Origin: Eubacteriales bacterium
GTDB lineage: Bacteria > Bacillota > Clostridia > Oscillospirales > Oscillospiraceae
Length of the DNA stretch: 64,000 bases
Direction: 5' to 3'
Assembly (NCBI GenBank): GCA_030531505.1
Contig: JAUNNH010000008.1
Location: 1-64,000, forward strand
Part shown: positions 53,537 to 61,419 of the stretch, one piece after another
How positions within the stretch are numbered: position 1 is the first letter of the stretch
Layout: each line of letters starts with the position of its first letter
The notes under the pieces: model-generated
What the model was told of the DNA's origin: nothing
The model's input: only the letters and a program-made list of their open reading frames with translations
The model's database searches: none
Translations under genes and position numbers: made by a program

Positions 53537-54337
53537 TTACTTCTCCACGATGTGGACGTTGACGTGCTCGTAGCTGAACTTGACGCCCTTCTCGGCGAAG
53601 GCCTCGCGCACGTTCTCGTTGAGGTTGAAGTACACATCCCAGTAGTCGGCGTTCTTGCACCAGACGCGGACCACATATTCCACCGTGCTGCCCTTGTACT
53701 CAAGCAGACGGACGAAGGGAGCGGGATCGCTGAGGATACGCTCGTCCTTCGAGATGGCGGAGGCGATGGCGGCCTTCACGTCCTCGGTCGGGCACTCATA
53801 GGAGGCGGTGAAGGTACGGTCGACGCGGCGCAGCGGCTCGCGGCTGTAGTTGTTGACGGTGCCGGCGGTCACGTCGCTGTTGGGGATGGAGACCGCGATG
53901 TTGTCAAGGGTGTCGAGCTGGGTGTAGAAGAGGCCCACGGCCTTGACAATGCCGGTCTTGCCCGCGACCTCGACGAAGTCGCCGCTGGAGAAGGGCTTGG
54001 CGATCAGCAGGGTGATGCCGGAGAAGAGGTTGGACATCACGTTCTGCACGGACAGGGACAGAGCCAGGCCGGCTACGCTGACCAGCGCGACCAGCGAGGT
54101 GGTGTTGATGCCCAGGGCATTGGCAACGATGATGACGGCGAGGATCCACAGGAGCGTCCGGACGCCGGAGCTGATGTAATGGCGGAGCGTGGCGTCGAGC
54201 CTGGGGCTGCGCTCCAGGAGACGGTTGACGATGTTGGTGATGATCTTGATCGCGATGATGCAGATGAGCAGTGTCACGAGCGCGGAGACGAGCGCGTTCA
54301 CGGAGCTGATGCCCATGGCGGAGAGGACTTGATTCAT
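53537..54337 (-). CDS. mscS: Small-conductance mechanosensitive channel
   Basis: A 266-aa MscS channel, which opens under hypo-osmotic shock. Three N-terminal membrane helices (about 15-37, 60-80, 84-110), with the pore helix at VAGLALSLSVQNVMSNLFSG near 88, then the beta domain (GDFVEVAGKTGIVKAVGLFY near 119) and an alpha/beta C-terminal domain. Length suits the family. ATG at 54337 with AAAGGAG upstream. Confidence 0.93.
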   Translation of the reverse strand: MNQVLSAMGISSVNALVSALVTLLICIIAIKIITNIVNRLLERSPRLDATLRHYISSGVRTLLWILAVIIVANALGINTTSLVALVSVAGLALSLSVQNVMSNLFSGITLLIAKPFSSGDFVEVAGKTGIVKAVGLFYTQLDTLDNIAVSIPNSDVTAGTVNNYSREPLRRVDRTFTASYECPTEDVKAAIASAISKDERILSDPAPFVRLLEYKGSTVEYVVRVWCKNADYWDVYFNLNENVREAFAEKGVKFSYEHVNVHIVEK

Positions 54338-54370
54338 AGGAAAGGCTCCTTTCTTATTTGAGATGTTTCT

Positions 54371-54399
54371 ATTGTAAACGAAAGGTCCGGCCTTGTAAA
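54371..54399 (-). promoter_or_regulatory. Promoter for mscS
   Basis: Minus strand TTTACA (54394-54399), 17-bp spacer, TACAAT (54371-54376). Confidence 0.72.
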
Positions 54400-54486
54400 T
54401 GACTTAACGAGGTTTTTTTCGGGGAGAATGAGATATCCTTTCTCCGATCGGTAGATATAGGGTGAGACAGAAAGGAAGTGAGGCGC

Positions 54487-55044
54487 TTGGACGATCGACA
54501 GATCATCGCGCTCTTCAACGCGCGCTCGGAGCAGGCGATCGCGGAGCTGGAGAAAAAATACGGCGGCGCTATCCGGAAGACGGCGGGGAACATACTCGCC
54601 GACCGGCAGGATGTGGAGGAATGCGTAAACGATACCTATCTCGGCGTCTGGAATACGATCCCGCCCCAGGAGCCGGATCCCCTCTTCAGCTACGTCTGCC
54701 GCATCGCCCGCAACCAGGCCGTCAAGCGCTACCACCGTGAGACGGCGCAGAAACGGAACCGGCAGTACGACCTGGCGCTGGACGAGCTGGCGGAGTGCAT
54801 CCCCTCCACGGTCGACGTGGAGATGGAGCACGATGCCCGGGAGCTCGCGGACGCGGTCAGCCGCTTTCTGGCCTCACTCCGCTACGAGGATCGCTTCTGC
54901 TTCCTGCGGCGCTATTTCTACGCCGATGCCGTGTCGGACATCGCCGCGCAGCTGCGCTGGAGCAGCCACCGCGTCTCGGTCCGTCTCAGCCGTGTGCGGG
55001 AAAAACTGCATCACACTTTGAAGGAGGAGGGTTTGCTGGAATGA
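54487..55044 (+). CDS. ECF-type RNA polymerase sigma factor
   Basis: A 185-aa sigma-70 family factor of the extracytoplasmic-function type. Region 2 is DDRQIIALFNARSEQAIAEL with VEECVNDTYLGVWNTIPP, region 4 is EDRFCFLRRYFYADAVSDIA followed by the HTH SSHRVSVRLSRVREKL. Region 3 is absent, as expected. The start is TTG at 54487, preceded by AAAGGAAGTGAGGCGC; a GTG three codons earlier is possible. The stop overlaps the next gene's start (ATGA). Likely autoregulated, but no clear ECF promoter is visible. Confidence 0.88.
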   Translation: MDDRQIIALFNARSEQAIAELEKKYGGAIRKTAGNILADRQDVEECVNDTYLGVWNTIPPQEPDPLFSYVCRIARNQAVKRYHRETAQKRNRQYDLALDELAECIPSTVDVEMEHDARELADAVSRFLASLRYEDRFCFLRRYFYADAVSDIAAQLRWSSHRVSVRLSRVREKLHHTLKEEGLLE

Positions 55045-55904
55045 AACGGGAAAACCTGTCGGAGATCCTCGGCCTGCTCGATGAGGGGCTCATCGCCGAG
55101 GCGCGCGTCTTTGATCCGTCCGCCGGCGGCCGCTCCCCGGAAAGGATCAGACCCATGAAAAAGAAACGCATCGTCACCCTCGCACTGGCAGCGGCCCTGC
55201 TGCTGTCGCTCAGCATCGCGGCCTACGCCGCCTACGCGGCCGTCGGCACGCCGCAGGCCGCGGAAAAGATCGCCCTGGAGCAGATCGAGCGCTGGAAGGA
55301 GCTGGGGCTTCTGTCCCCCGGCTTTGCGCTCGCGGACAAAGCCTACGATATCCGCGAGAGTCCGGAGCATGTCGGCAGCGACTACTGGTTCGGGCGGATC
55401 TTCACGCACAGCTACAACCTGTACTTCCGCCCCGACCTCGAAAACGGCGGGCGATACAGCGCCTTCCTGCGCGTCGACACAATGAGCGGCAGGATCACGG
55501 AGGCCAGCCTCGACGCCCGGGCGGAGGCGGGCCGGGAGCCGGTGTCCGAGATCCGCGGGACGGATGAGAACGGGGCGGAGAAGAGCTGGTACTACTACGA
55601 TAACTACGAGGACATCTTCCCCGCCGACATGACCGTGGACCGCTTCTGCTCGCTCCTCGCGCAGTACTGGGGCTTTGGCGGCTACACGATCGCCGATACC
55701 GACGATACGGAATACTATCACGAGCACTGGGAGGCCGTCGACGGTTCGACGCTGCTGCGGGACCTGTCCTCCATCAACGCGAACTACTATCTCACCGTCT
55801 TCTTCGACGGCGATCAGACCGGCGTCCCCATGTATATCCAGCTGCATTCCTTCCCGGGCGGCTATGTGAATCTCATGCTCGGGACGAACCACGGCATCGG
55901 CTAA
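55041..55904 (+). CDS. Putative anti-sigma factor, single-pass membrane protein
   Basis: A 287-aa protein: a cytoplasmic part (1-45, MKRENLSEILGLLDEGLIAE), one membrane helix (about 47-68, IVTLALAAALLLSLSIAAYA) and a 215-aa extracellular part rich in Tyr and Asp (WYYYDNYEDIFPADMTVDRF). It overlaps the sigma factor gene and thus probably sequesters it. No known family is recognised beyond this arrangement. No zinc-binding anti-sigma motif (HxxxCxxC) is present, so it belongs to another class. Confidence 0.72.
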   Translation: MKRENLSEILGLLDEGLIAEARVFDPSAGGRSPERIRPMKKKRIVTLALAAALLLSLSIAAYAAYAAVGTPQAAEKIALEQIERWKELGLLSPGFALADKAYDIRESPEHVGSDYWFGRIFTHSYNLYFRPDLENGGRYSAFLRVDTMSGRITEASLDARAEAGREPVSEIRGTDENGAEKSWYYYDNYEDIFPADMTVDRFCSLLAQYWGFGGYTIADTDDTEYYHEHWEAVDGSTLLRDLSSINANYYLTVFFDGDQTGVPMYIQLHSFPGGYVNLMLGTNHGIG

Positions 55905-55917
55905 TCCCCTGTCGAAC

Positions 55918-55956
55918 AAGCGCCGCGGAGCTTTTGCTCCGCGGCGCTTGTCTTTT
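55918..55956. terminator. Bidirectional terminator, anti-sigma gene and ruvX
   Basis: AAGCGCCGCGGAGC, TTTT loop, GCTCCGCGGCGCTT, then GTCTTTT. Confidence 0.88.
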
Positions 55957-55964
55957 AAATCCGA

Positions 55965-56372
55965 TCACAGGCTCCCCAGGTAGCCCTCGAGGATCAGGCT
56001 CGCCGCCACGGCATCCACGCTGCGGCGGTGCTGCCTCTCCTTTTTCCCGTTGGCGTGCAGGATGGCGTGCGCCTCGATGCTGCTGCGCCGTTCATCCCAC
56101 AGGATGACCGGCAGGCCCGTATCCCGCAGCAGCAGTTCCCGGAAGGCGCGGCTCTTCTCGGCGCGCGGCCCTTCGCTGCCGTCCATGTTCCGCGGCAGCC
56201 CGAGCACCAGCGTGCCCACCTCGCGCGCCTTCGCCTCCTCCGCGATGCGCCGGGACGCGCGTTCCATATCCCACTCCTGCATCGTCCAGGCCTCGCCGCA
56301 GAGCATGCCAAGCAGATCGGACACCGCCAGGCCGATGCGCTGATCGCCGTAATCGATCGCCATAACTCTCAT
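55965..56372 (-). CDS. ruvX: Putative pre-16S rRNA nuclease / Holliday junction resolvase-like RuvX (YqgF)
   Basis: A 135-aa RNase H-fold nuclease. Catalytic acidic residues are visible in MAIDYGDQRIGLAVSD (N-terminal Asp), GLPRNMDGSEGP and, near the end, RRSVDAVAASLILEGYL (Asp). The family processes pre-16S rRNA; older names call it a resolvase. The ATG at 56372 is chosen because GAGGTGA lies eight bases upstream. Ten bases after folC in the same unit. Confidence 0.93.
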   Translation of the reverse strand: MRVMAIDYGDQRIGLAVSDLLGMLCGEAWTMQEWDMERASRRIAEEAKAREVGTLVLGLPRNMDGSEGPRAEKSRAFRELLLRDTGLPVILWDERRSSIEAHAILHANGKKERQHRRSVDAVAASLILEGYLGSL

Positions 56373-56382
56373 GCCGCTCACC

Positions 56383-57648
56383 TCAATACAGCTGGAAGCA
56401 GGCACGGACCGCGCCCGCCATATAGAGCGAGCCCACCGCGCAGACCGCGCCGTCCGGCCCGGCCTGCTCCATTGCCGTGCTTACGCCCTCGGGGATGCCG
56501 CCGCAGACCGTGACGGGCTTTCCGAAGCGCGCCAGTTCTTTTCCCAGATCCGCCGCGGGCAGCGCCCGATCGGAGTCCGGCGTGACACACACCCAGGCGT
56601 CCGCGGCCGGCGCCAGGATCTCCGCAAGGCGCGGATAGTCCTTGTCGGCGAGAACGCCGATGAGCAGCACGCGTTTTTGCTCCGGGAAATAGTGCAGCAG
56701 GTTTTCCACCACCGTCTCGGCGCATTGAGGATTGTGCCCGCCGTCAACGATGAAGGCCGGCTCCTCGTGCACGAGCTCGAAGCGCGCGGGCCAGCTCACG
56801 GCGTATAGCCCATGCTCCACGGCGTCTTCTTCGATCTGCCAGCCCCGGGCTCGCAGCACTTCGACCACCTCGAGCACAACGGCGGCGTTACGCCGCTGAT
56901 GCGCCCCGAGCAGCGGGATCACGCAGGGGGTACCGCGGTAGGTGAAGACCTGCCCCTCAAAGCTGTCGAACTCCGGCTCGATCTGCCCGAAGTCCGCGGT
57001 GTGAAGCCTCGCCCCGAGCGCTTCGCAGCGCGTGCGGACCACCTGCTCGACGCTCTCCGCCTGCTGATAGAGCACGACCTCGCAGCCGGGCTTGATGATC
57101 CCGGCCTTCTCGAAGGCGATCTGCTCCACCGTGTCGCCGAGGACGGCGGTGTGATCAAGGCCGATGTTCATGATGACGGCGGCCTCGGGGCAGTCGATGA
57201 TATTGGTCGCGTCGAAGCGGCCGCCGAGCCCCACCTCGAGCACCACGATGTCCGCCTTCTCCCGGGCATACCAAAGCATGGCCAGGGCCGTCATAATCTC
57301 GAACTCCGTGGGATGCTCCTCCATCGCGTCGGCGATGGGCGCGATCTCCTCCACGAGCGCGGCCAGAGTCTCGTCCGGGATGAGCTCGCCGTTGAGCTGC
57401 ATGCGCTCGTTGAAACGGAAGAGATAGGGCGAGGTGAAAAGCCCCGTCCGGTAGCCCGCCGCCTTGAGCACCGAGGCCGTCATGGCCGCGCAGCTGCCCT
57501 TGCCGTTGGTGCCGGCGATGTGGACGAATTTCAGTTCTTTCTGCGGATCGCCCAGCTTCTCAAGCAGCGCGCCGACCCGCTCCAGCCCCGGTTTGGAGCC
57601 GTACCAGTGCAGCCCGTCGATATAGGCGAGCGCTTCCTTGTAATCCAT
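56383..57648 (-). CDS. folC: Bifunctional folylpolyglutamate/dihydrofolate synthase
   Basis: A 421-aa Mur-ligase-like enzyme that adds glutamate tails to folates. ATP loop FVHIAGTNGKGSCAAMTASV near 42-61, LEVGLGGRFDATNIIDCPEA near 141, GLDHTAVLGDTVEQIAFEKA near 167, and the C-terminal FIVDGGHNPQCAETV near 304. ATG at 57648 with AAGGAAGC upstream; the frame is open far earlier but only to the divergent promoters. First gene of the folC-ruvX unit. Confidence 0.95.
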   Translation of the reverse strand: MDYKEALAYIDGLHWYGSKPGLERVGALLEKLGDPQKELKFVHIAGTNGKGSCAAMTASVLKAAGYRTGLFTSPYLFRFNERMQLNGELIPDETLAALVEEIAPIADAMEEHPTEFEIMTALAMLWYAREKADIVVLEVGLGGRFDATNIIDCPEAAVIMNIGLDHTAVLGDTVEQIAFEKAGIIKPGCEVVLYQQAESVEQVVRTRCEALGARLHTADFGQIEPEFDSFEGQVFTYRGTPCVIPLLGAHQRRNAAVVLEVVEVLRARGWQIEEDAVEHGLYAVSWPARFELVHEEPAFIVDGGHNPQCAETVVENLLHYFPEQKRVLLIGVLADKDYPRLAEILAPAADAWVCVTPDSDRALPAADLGKELARFGKPVTVCGGIPEGVSTAMEQAGPDGAVCAVGSLYMAGAVRACFQLY

Positions 57649-57681
57649 GTAATCGCTTCCTTGTCGTTTGTTTTCTCCTGC

Positions 57682-57710
57682 ATGATAGCATCGTTTTCCG
57701 CGATCTGCAA
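57682..57710 (-). promoter_or_regulatory. Promoter for folC-ruvX
   Basis: Minus strand TTGCAG (57705-57710), 17-bp spacer ending TGC, TATCAT (57682-57687). Confidence 0.65.
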
Positions 57711-57712
57711 GC

Positions 57713-57741
57713 TTTACAGGCGGGAACGGGCGTACTATAAT
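57713..57741 (+). promoter_or_regulatory. Promoter for the monooxygenase-AEC pair
   Basis: TTTACA (57713-57718), 17-bp spacer, TATAAT (57736-57741). Its -35 box is two bases from that of the divergent folC promoter. Confidence 0.72.
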
Positions 57742-57771
57742 GGTCGTAACTTGTCGTGGAGGGGATAAACC

Positions 57772-58062
57772 GTGATCAAAATCGTTTCGCGCCGGATCAT
57801 CAAGCCGGACTGCATCGAACGTTTTCAGACCCTGGCAGGCGAGCTTGCGCGTGAGTCGCGCAAGGAGCCCGGCTGCCTCGGCTATACCGTCAACCAGAGC
57901 CGTGACGATCTGCGGCTGCACGCCTTCTTTGAGTTCTGGGCTGACCAGGCCGCGCTGGATGCGCACGGCACGACGGAGCATTTTCAGCGCCTCGTGCCGC
58001 AGTTCGTCGCCCTGACGGAGGAGCGCCCGCCGGTGGAATACTATCGGGAGTTGGAGGTCTGA
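57772..58062 (+). CDS. Antibiotic biosynthesis monooxygenase (ABM)-like protein
   Basis: A 96-aa small protein of the ABM/quinol monooxygenase fold: KIVSRRIIKPDCIERFQTLA, EPGCLGYTVNQSRDDLRLHA, FFEFWADQAALDAHGTTEHF and a final beta strand. Members act on quinones, heme or autoinducers, or have no enzyme activity. The start GTG at 57772 has GGAGGGG upstream. It precedes the AEC carrier by four bases. Confidence 0.82.
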   Translation: MIKIVSRRIIKPDCIERFQTLAGELARESRKEPGCLGYTVNQSRDDLRLHAFFEFWADQAALDAHGTTEHFQRLVPQFVALTEERPPVEYYRELEV

Positions 58063-58066
58063 GGCG

Positions 58067-59008
58067 ATGTGGGCCAACTTCGTCGCCTGCCTGGACGCCG
58101 TGCTGCCGATCTTCGGTCTGATCCTGCTCGGCTACGCGGCCAAATGCATGGGCCTTCTGGACCGGAACGACGTGCGGAAGATGAACAAGGTCTTTTTCCG
58201 CTTCTTCCTGCCCGTCATGCTCTTCTACAGCCTCTACACCTCCGAGCTGAGCACGGCGGTCCAGCCCTCGCTAATCGCCTATGCGCTCGGCTGCACGCTG
58301 CTGATCTTCTTTGTCTCTCTTGCCCTTGTGCGGCATGTCGAGCCGGAACGCAGCCGCCGCGGCGTGATCGTGCAGGGGCTCTTTCGCTCCAACCTCGTCT
58401 TCATCGGGCTGCCGGTCGTTGAGAGCCTGATGGGCGCGGAAAACCTCGGTCCCGTGGTACTGCTGATCGCGACCGTGGTGCCGCTTTTCAACATCCTCGC
58501 CGTGGTCGTGCTGGAGTACTACGGCGGCGAGCGGACGCGGCCCGGCAGGCTCGTGCTCGACATCCTGAAAAACCCGCTGATCATCGGGTCGGCCGCTGGT
58601 TTTCTCTTTCTTGTTGCCGGGTGGAAACTTCCTCTCCCGCTCGAGACGCTGGCGCGGCAGATGAACCAGGCCTGCAGCCCGGTCATGCTCTTCCTGCTGG
58701 GCGCCTTCCTGCAGCCGGAGGGGCTAAAAAACGACCGTCGGGCCGTACTCTGGGTGAGCTTCGGGCGGCTGATGATCGTGCCGGCCGTGACGCTGCTCCC
58801 GGCGGTCCTGCTCGGCTGGCGCGGCGTCGCGCTCGCGTCTCTGCTCCCGGTCTTTGCCTCCTCGACGGCGGTGAACTCCTTCACCATGGCCCAGCAGATG
58901 GGCGGCGACGCGGAGCTCGCCGGGAACATCGTGGTCGCAACGAGCGCGCTTTGTGCGCTGACGCTGTTTTTCTGGTGCTTTCTGTTTAAAACACTCGGCC
59001 TGATCTGA
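58067..59008 (+). CDS. AEC family transporter (auxin efflux carrier fold)
   Basis: A 313-aa permease with about ten helices in two halves; LILLGYAAKCMGLLDRNDVR near 20 is the family start and the second half ends FTMAQQMGGDAELAGNIVVA near 270. AEC carriers move organic acids or amino acids such as malate. ATG at 58067, coupled to the upstream monooxygenase-like gene. The partner suggests a common substrate, not identified. Confidence 0.86.
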   Translation: MWANFVACLDAVLPIFGLILLGYAAKCMGLLDRNDVRKMNKVFFRFFLPVMLFYSLYTSELSTAVQPSLIAYALGCTLLIFFVSLALVRHVEPERSRRGVIVQGLFRSNLVFIGLPVVESLMGAENLGPVVLLIATVVPLFNILAVVVLEYYGGERTRPGRLVLDILKNPLIIGSAAGFLFLVAGWKLPLPLETLARQMNQACSPVMLFLLGAFLQPEGLKNDRRAVLWVSFGRLMIVPAVTLLPAVLLGWRGVALASLLPVFASSTAVNSFTMAQQMGGDAELAGNIVVATSALCALTLFFWCFLFKTLGLI

Positions 59009-59015
59009 CGGCAAA

Positions 59016-59053
59016 AACCAAGCCCTCTCCCGGGAGAGGGCTTGGTTCTTTTT
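59016..59053. terminator. Bidirectional terminator, AEC gene and azlD
   Basis: Perfect 16-bp complement, AACCAAGCCCTCTCCC with GGGAGAGGGCTTGGTT, no loop beyond pairing, then C and six T. Confidence 0.9.
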
Positions 59054-59364
59054 TACAGAAACGAATACACCGCGAATTCCGCTGCGACGGCGGCGAGCAC
59101 GCACAACAGCGCCGGCTTCCGGAAGAAGGCCGGGATCGCCGCAGCCGCCGCGCCGACGAGCCCGACCCAGGGCCGTCCGGCATCCACGCTGAGGACGCCC
59201 GGGAAGATAAGCGCGGCCATGGCCGTGTAGGGGATCAGGTTCAAATACTTCTCCACGCGCGGTCCGAAACGCAGCCGCTCCAGCCAGATCGCCGGGATCG
59301 CGCGGGGGACATAGGTGACGAGGGTCATGCCCAGGATCAGAAGCAGCACCTTGCTGTCAAGCAT
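59053..59364 (-). CDS. azlD: AzlD family branched-chain amino acid transport subunit
   Basis: A 103-aa membrane protein with four helices; MLDSKVLLLILGMTLVTYVP then RAIPAIWLERLRFGPRVEKY. AzlD is the small partner of AzlC in branched-chain amino acid export. The ATG at 59364 follows GGAGG and overlaps the azlC stop, so the two are co-translated. Confidence 0.9.
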   Translation of the reverse strand: MLDSKVLLLILGMTLVTYVPRAIPAIWLERLRFGPRVEKYLNLIPYTAMAALIFPGVLSVDAGRPWVGLVGAAAAAIPAFFRKPALLCVLAAVAAEFAVYSFL

Positions 59365-60061
59365 CGCGCGCCTCCTCTCCCAAATCCACAAAGAAAAGCC
59401 CGAGGAAGGCGCAGAGGAGCGTTGAGACGATCAGCGCCCAGCTCGCCGCCATGAGCTTCCCGAGGCCCCAGTTGCAGAGCGCCGTGAGCAGGACGAGCAG
59501 CCCGAGCCGGGCGTTGCCGTGCAGGTGCGGCAGCAGCAGCGCAATGAACATCGCGTAAAGCGCGATGCCGAGGCTCGCGGAGAGGATCGCCGGCAGCAGA
59601 TCCGTCACAAATGAGCCGACCAGGGAGCTTGCTGCCCAGGCGCCATAGGCCCCGAGTGCCATCCCGAGGTAGTATCGGATGTTGCACTTTTCCGGCGCGG
59701 CGGTGGTGAACACCGCGAAACTCTCGTCCGTCACCAGGCCGGAGCCCAGCATCCGTCCGCCGAGGCTCGCCCCGCGCAGGCGGTTGTTGACGCACAGCGA
59801 CATGATGAGGTGGCGCAGGTTCAGCAGAAAGGTCGCGAGCACGATGACCGGCGCGGCCGCGCCCTGCGCGAGCATGCCCGCCGCCATAATCTGGCTCGCC
59901 CCGGCATAGACCAGCAGCGACATGAGGACCGTCTCCACCGTACTCATCCCGCCCTGCCGCGCGATGATCGCGTAGGCGATCCCGATCGGGACATAGCCCA
60001 GCATAATCGGCACCGCGTCGCGCACGCCTTCCCGGAACGATCCGCTTTTCGCTTCCTTCAC
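59357..60061 (-). CDS. azlC: AzlC family branched-chain amino acid exporter
   Basis: A 234-aa permease: FREGVRDAVPIMLGYVPIGI near 9, SLLVYAGASQIMAAGMLAQG near 51 and LLNLRHLIMSLCVNN, the expected AzlC motifs, with about six or seven helices. It exports branched-chain amino acids and analogues. The GTG at 60061 is preferred: GGAGGTGA is seven bases upstream; the frame has an earlier ATG only beyond the promoter. Confidence 0.92.
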   Translation of the reverse strand: MKEAKSGSFREGVRDAVPIMLGYVPIGIAYAIIARQGGMSTVETVLMSLLVYAGASQIMAAGMLAQGAAAPVIVLATFLLNLRHLIMSLCVNNRLRGASLGGRMLGSGLVTDESFAVFTTAAPEKCNIRYYLGMALGAYGAWAASSLVGSFVTDLLPAILSASLGIALYAMFIALLLPHLHGNARLGLLVLLTALCNWGLGKLMAASWALIVSTLLCAFLGLFFVDLGEEARDA

Positions 60062-60086
60062 CGTCCTCACCTCCGAATTTTTACCA

Positions 60087-60115
60087 ATTATAGGCACGAA
60101 TCCGCTTTTTGTCAA
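60087..60115 (-). promoter_or_regulatory. Consensus promoter for azlCD
   Basis: Minus strand TTGACA (60110-60115), 17-bp spacer, TATAAT (60087-60092): both boxes match the consensus fully. Confidence 0.85.
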
Positions 60116-60192
60116 CGCCCGCTTCGCCCTTCTTCTCACCGCCCGCGGCGTATGCTCGTATCAGGAAAGCCGGTACCAAGGAGGAACGATCG

Positions 60193-61017
60193 ATGCAGGC
60201 ATTAAAAACACGCCCCGGGGCGCGGCGGGGCGGCATTCTCTATCTGCGCACCGAGGACATCGAGCCGAGCTCGGTGCAGCCGCGGCAGGTCTTTGACGAC
60301 GAGGCGCTCAAGGAGCTCAGCGAGAGCATACGCAGCTATGGGATCCTGAACCCGCTGACACTGCGCCTGCGCGGCGGGCGCTACGAGCTCGTGGCGGGAG
60401 AGCGGCGGCTGCGCGCGGCCAGGCTCGCCGGGCTGCAGGAGGTCCCCTGCATCCTGCTGGATGTGAACATGGAGGACGCAGGGCTCATCGCCCTGGTCGA
60501 AAACCTCCAGCGCAAGGATCTGGATTTCATCGAGGAGGCGGTCGGCATCCGCCAGCTCATCCACATGTTCGGTCTGAGCCAGGAGGAGGCCGCGCGGCGG
60601 CTCGGGCGATCGCAGTCCGCCGTGGCGAACAAGCTGCGCCTGCTCCGTCTCCCGCCCGACGTGCTCGAGGCCCTGCGGCAGAACGGTCTGAGCGAACGCC
60701 ACGGGCGCGCCCTGCTCCGTCTCAGCGGCGAGGATGCGCAGCGCACCGCGCTCCGCTATATCCTCGAGCACGACCTGACGGTCGCGGCGACAGAGGCCTA
60801 CGTGGAGAACCTGCTCGCCGCACCGGCGGCTCCGCCCGCGCTCCCGCCGCGGCGCAGGACCTTCGTGCTCAAAGACGTGCGCCTCTTTCTCAACAGCCTC
60901 ACGCGCAGCGTGGAGATCATGAAGCAGGGCGGCATCGACGCCGGAATCCACCGGGAGGAGACCGCCGAGGCCCTGATCGTGACCATTTCCATCCCCAAGG
61001 CCCGGGAAACGACATAA
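60193..61017 (+). CDS. noc: ParB/Noc family nucleoid occlusion-like protein
   Basis: A 274-aa ParB-type CTPase/DNA-binding protein. The N-terminal domain has DIEPSSVQPRQVFDDEALKE, the CTP-binding VAGERRLRAARLAG near 78 and LIALVENLQRKDLDFIEEA; the HTH reads FGLSQEEAARRLGRSQSAVA near 125; a C-terminal dimer domain follows. No parA is nearby, so Noc (which prevents division over the chromosome) or a chromosomal ParB are both possible. ATG at 60193 with AAGGAGG upstream. Confidence 0.82.
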   Translation: MQALKTRPGARRGGILYLRTEDIEPSSVQPRQVFDDEALKELSESIRSYGILNPLTLRLRGGRYELVAGERRLRAARLAGLQEVPCILLDVNMEDAGLIALVENLQRKDLDFIEEAVGIRQLIHMFGLSQEEAARRLGRSQSAVANKLRLLRLPPDVLEALRQNGLSERHGRALLRLSGEDAQRTALRYILEHDLTVAATEAYVENLLAAPAAPPALPPRRRTFVLKDVRLFLNSLTRSVEIMKQGGIDAGIHREETAEALIVTISIPKARETT

Positions 61018-61018
61018 A

Positions 61019-61065
61019 CACAGTCTCACCCCCGTATACATGGGTATACGGGGGTGATCGCTGTG
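61019..61065 (+). promoter_or_regulatory. Hairpin that covers the ylmC ribosome binding site and start codon
   Basis: TCACCCCCGTATAC (61026-61039) pairs perfectly with GTATACGGGGGTGA (61044-61057) across ATGG. An outer stem CACAG (61019-61023) / CTGTG (61061-61065) extends it. The right arm contains the ribosome binding site GGGGGTGA and the outer arm the GTG start of the next gene. No T-run follows. Confidence 0.7.
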
Positions 61066-61341
61066 ATCCATTTCTTTTCGGAGCTGCGCTACAAGGAGGT
61101 CATCGACATCCACTCCGGCTTTCGCCTGGGCTATGTCTGCGACGCGGAATACGACGACGCCGAGGGCCGTCTCCTCTCTCTGGTCACGCCGGGGCGGGCA
61201 AAGCTCTTCGGTCTGCTCGGCCGCGAGGACGACTATGTGTTGCCCTGGAGCTGCATCGCGCGCGTGGGCCGGGACATCATCCTGGTCGACACAAAGGAGG
61301 GGCCCGCCCGCCGGAAACGCAAAAAGCCCGGGCTGTTCTGA
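61063..61341 (+). CDS. PRC-barrel YlmC/YmxH family protein
   Basis: A 92-aa beta-barrel protein: FFSELRYKEVIDIHSGFRLG opens the PRC-barrel, then LVTPGRAKLFGLLGREDDYV and LPWSCIARVGRDIILVD, as in the YlmC/YmxH sporulation-linked family, whose role is unknown. The GTG at 61063 is used because GGGGGTGA lies just upstream and the family starts near IHFFSEL; a GTG three codons earlier is inside the ribosome binding site. Its translation is probably governed by the hairpin that precedes it. Confidence 0.85.
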   Translation: MIHFFSELRYKEVIDIHSGFRLGYVCDAEYDDAEGRLLSLVTPGRAKLFGLLGREDDYVLPWSCIARVGRDIILVDTKEGPARRKRKKPGLF

Positions 61342-61352
61342 GTGTTAATTTC

Positions 61353-61385
61353 TTAGCGCCCTCTTAACGTTCTTCCTGCTATAAT
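61353..61385 (+). promoter_or_regulatory. Promoter of the two-component system with OmpR-type direct repeat
   Basis: TGCTATAAT (extended -10, TATAAT at 61380-61385) lacks a good -35. Instead TTAGCG (61353-61358) and TTAACG (61364-61369), an 11-bp-period direct repeat, lie where an OmpR-type regulator could activate. Confidence 0.5.
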
Positions 61386-61419
61386 ATGTATAGAAATAAA
61401 GATTTTTACGGGGGCTGCC

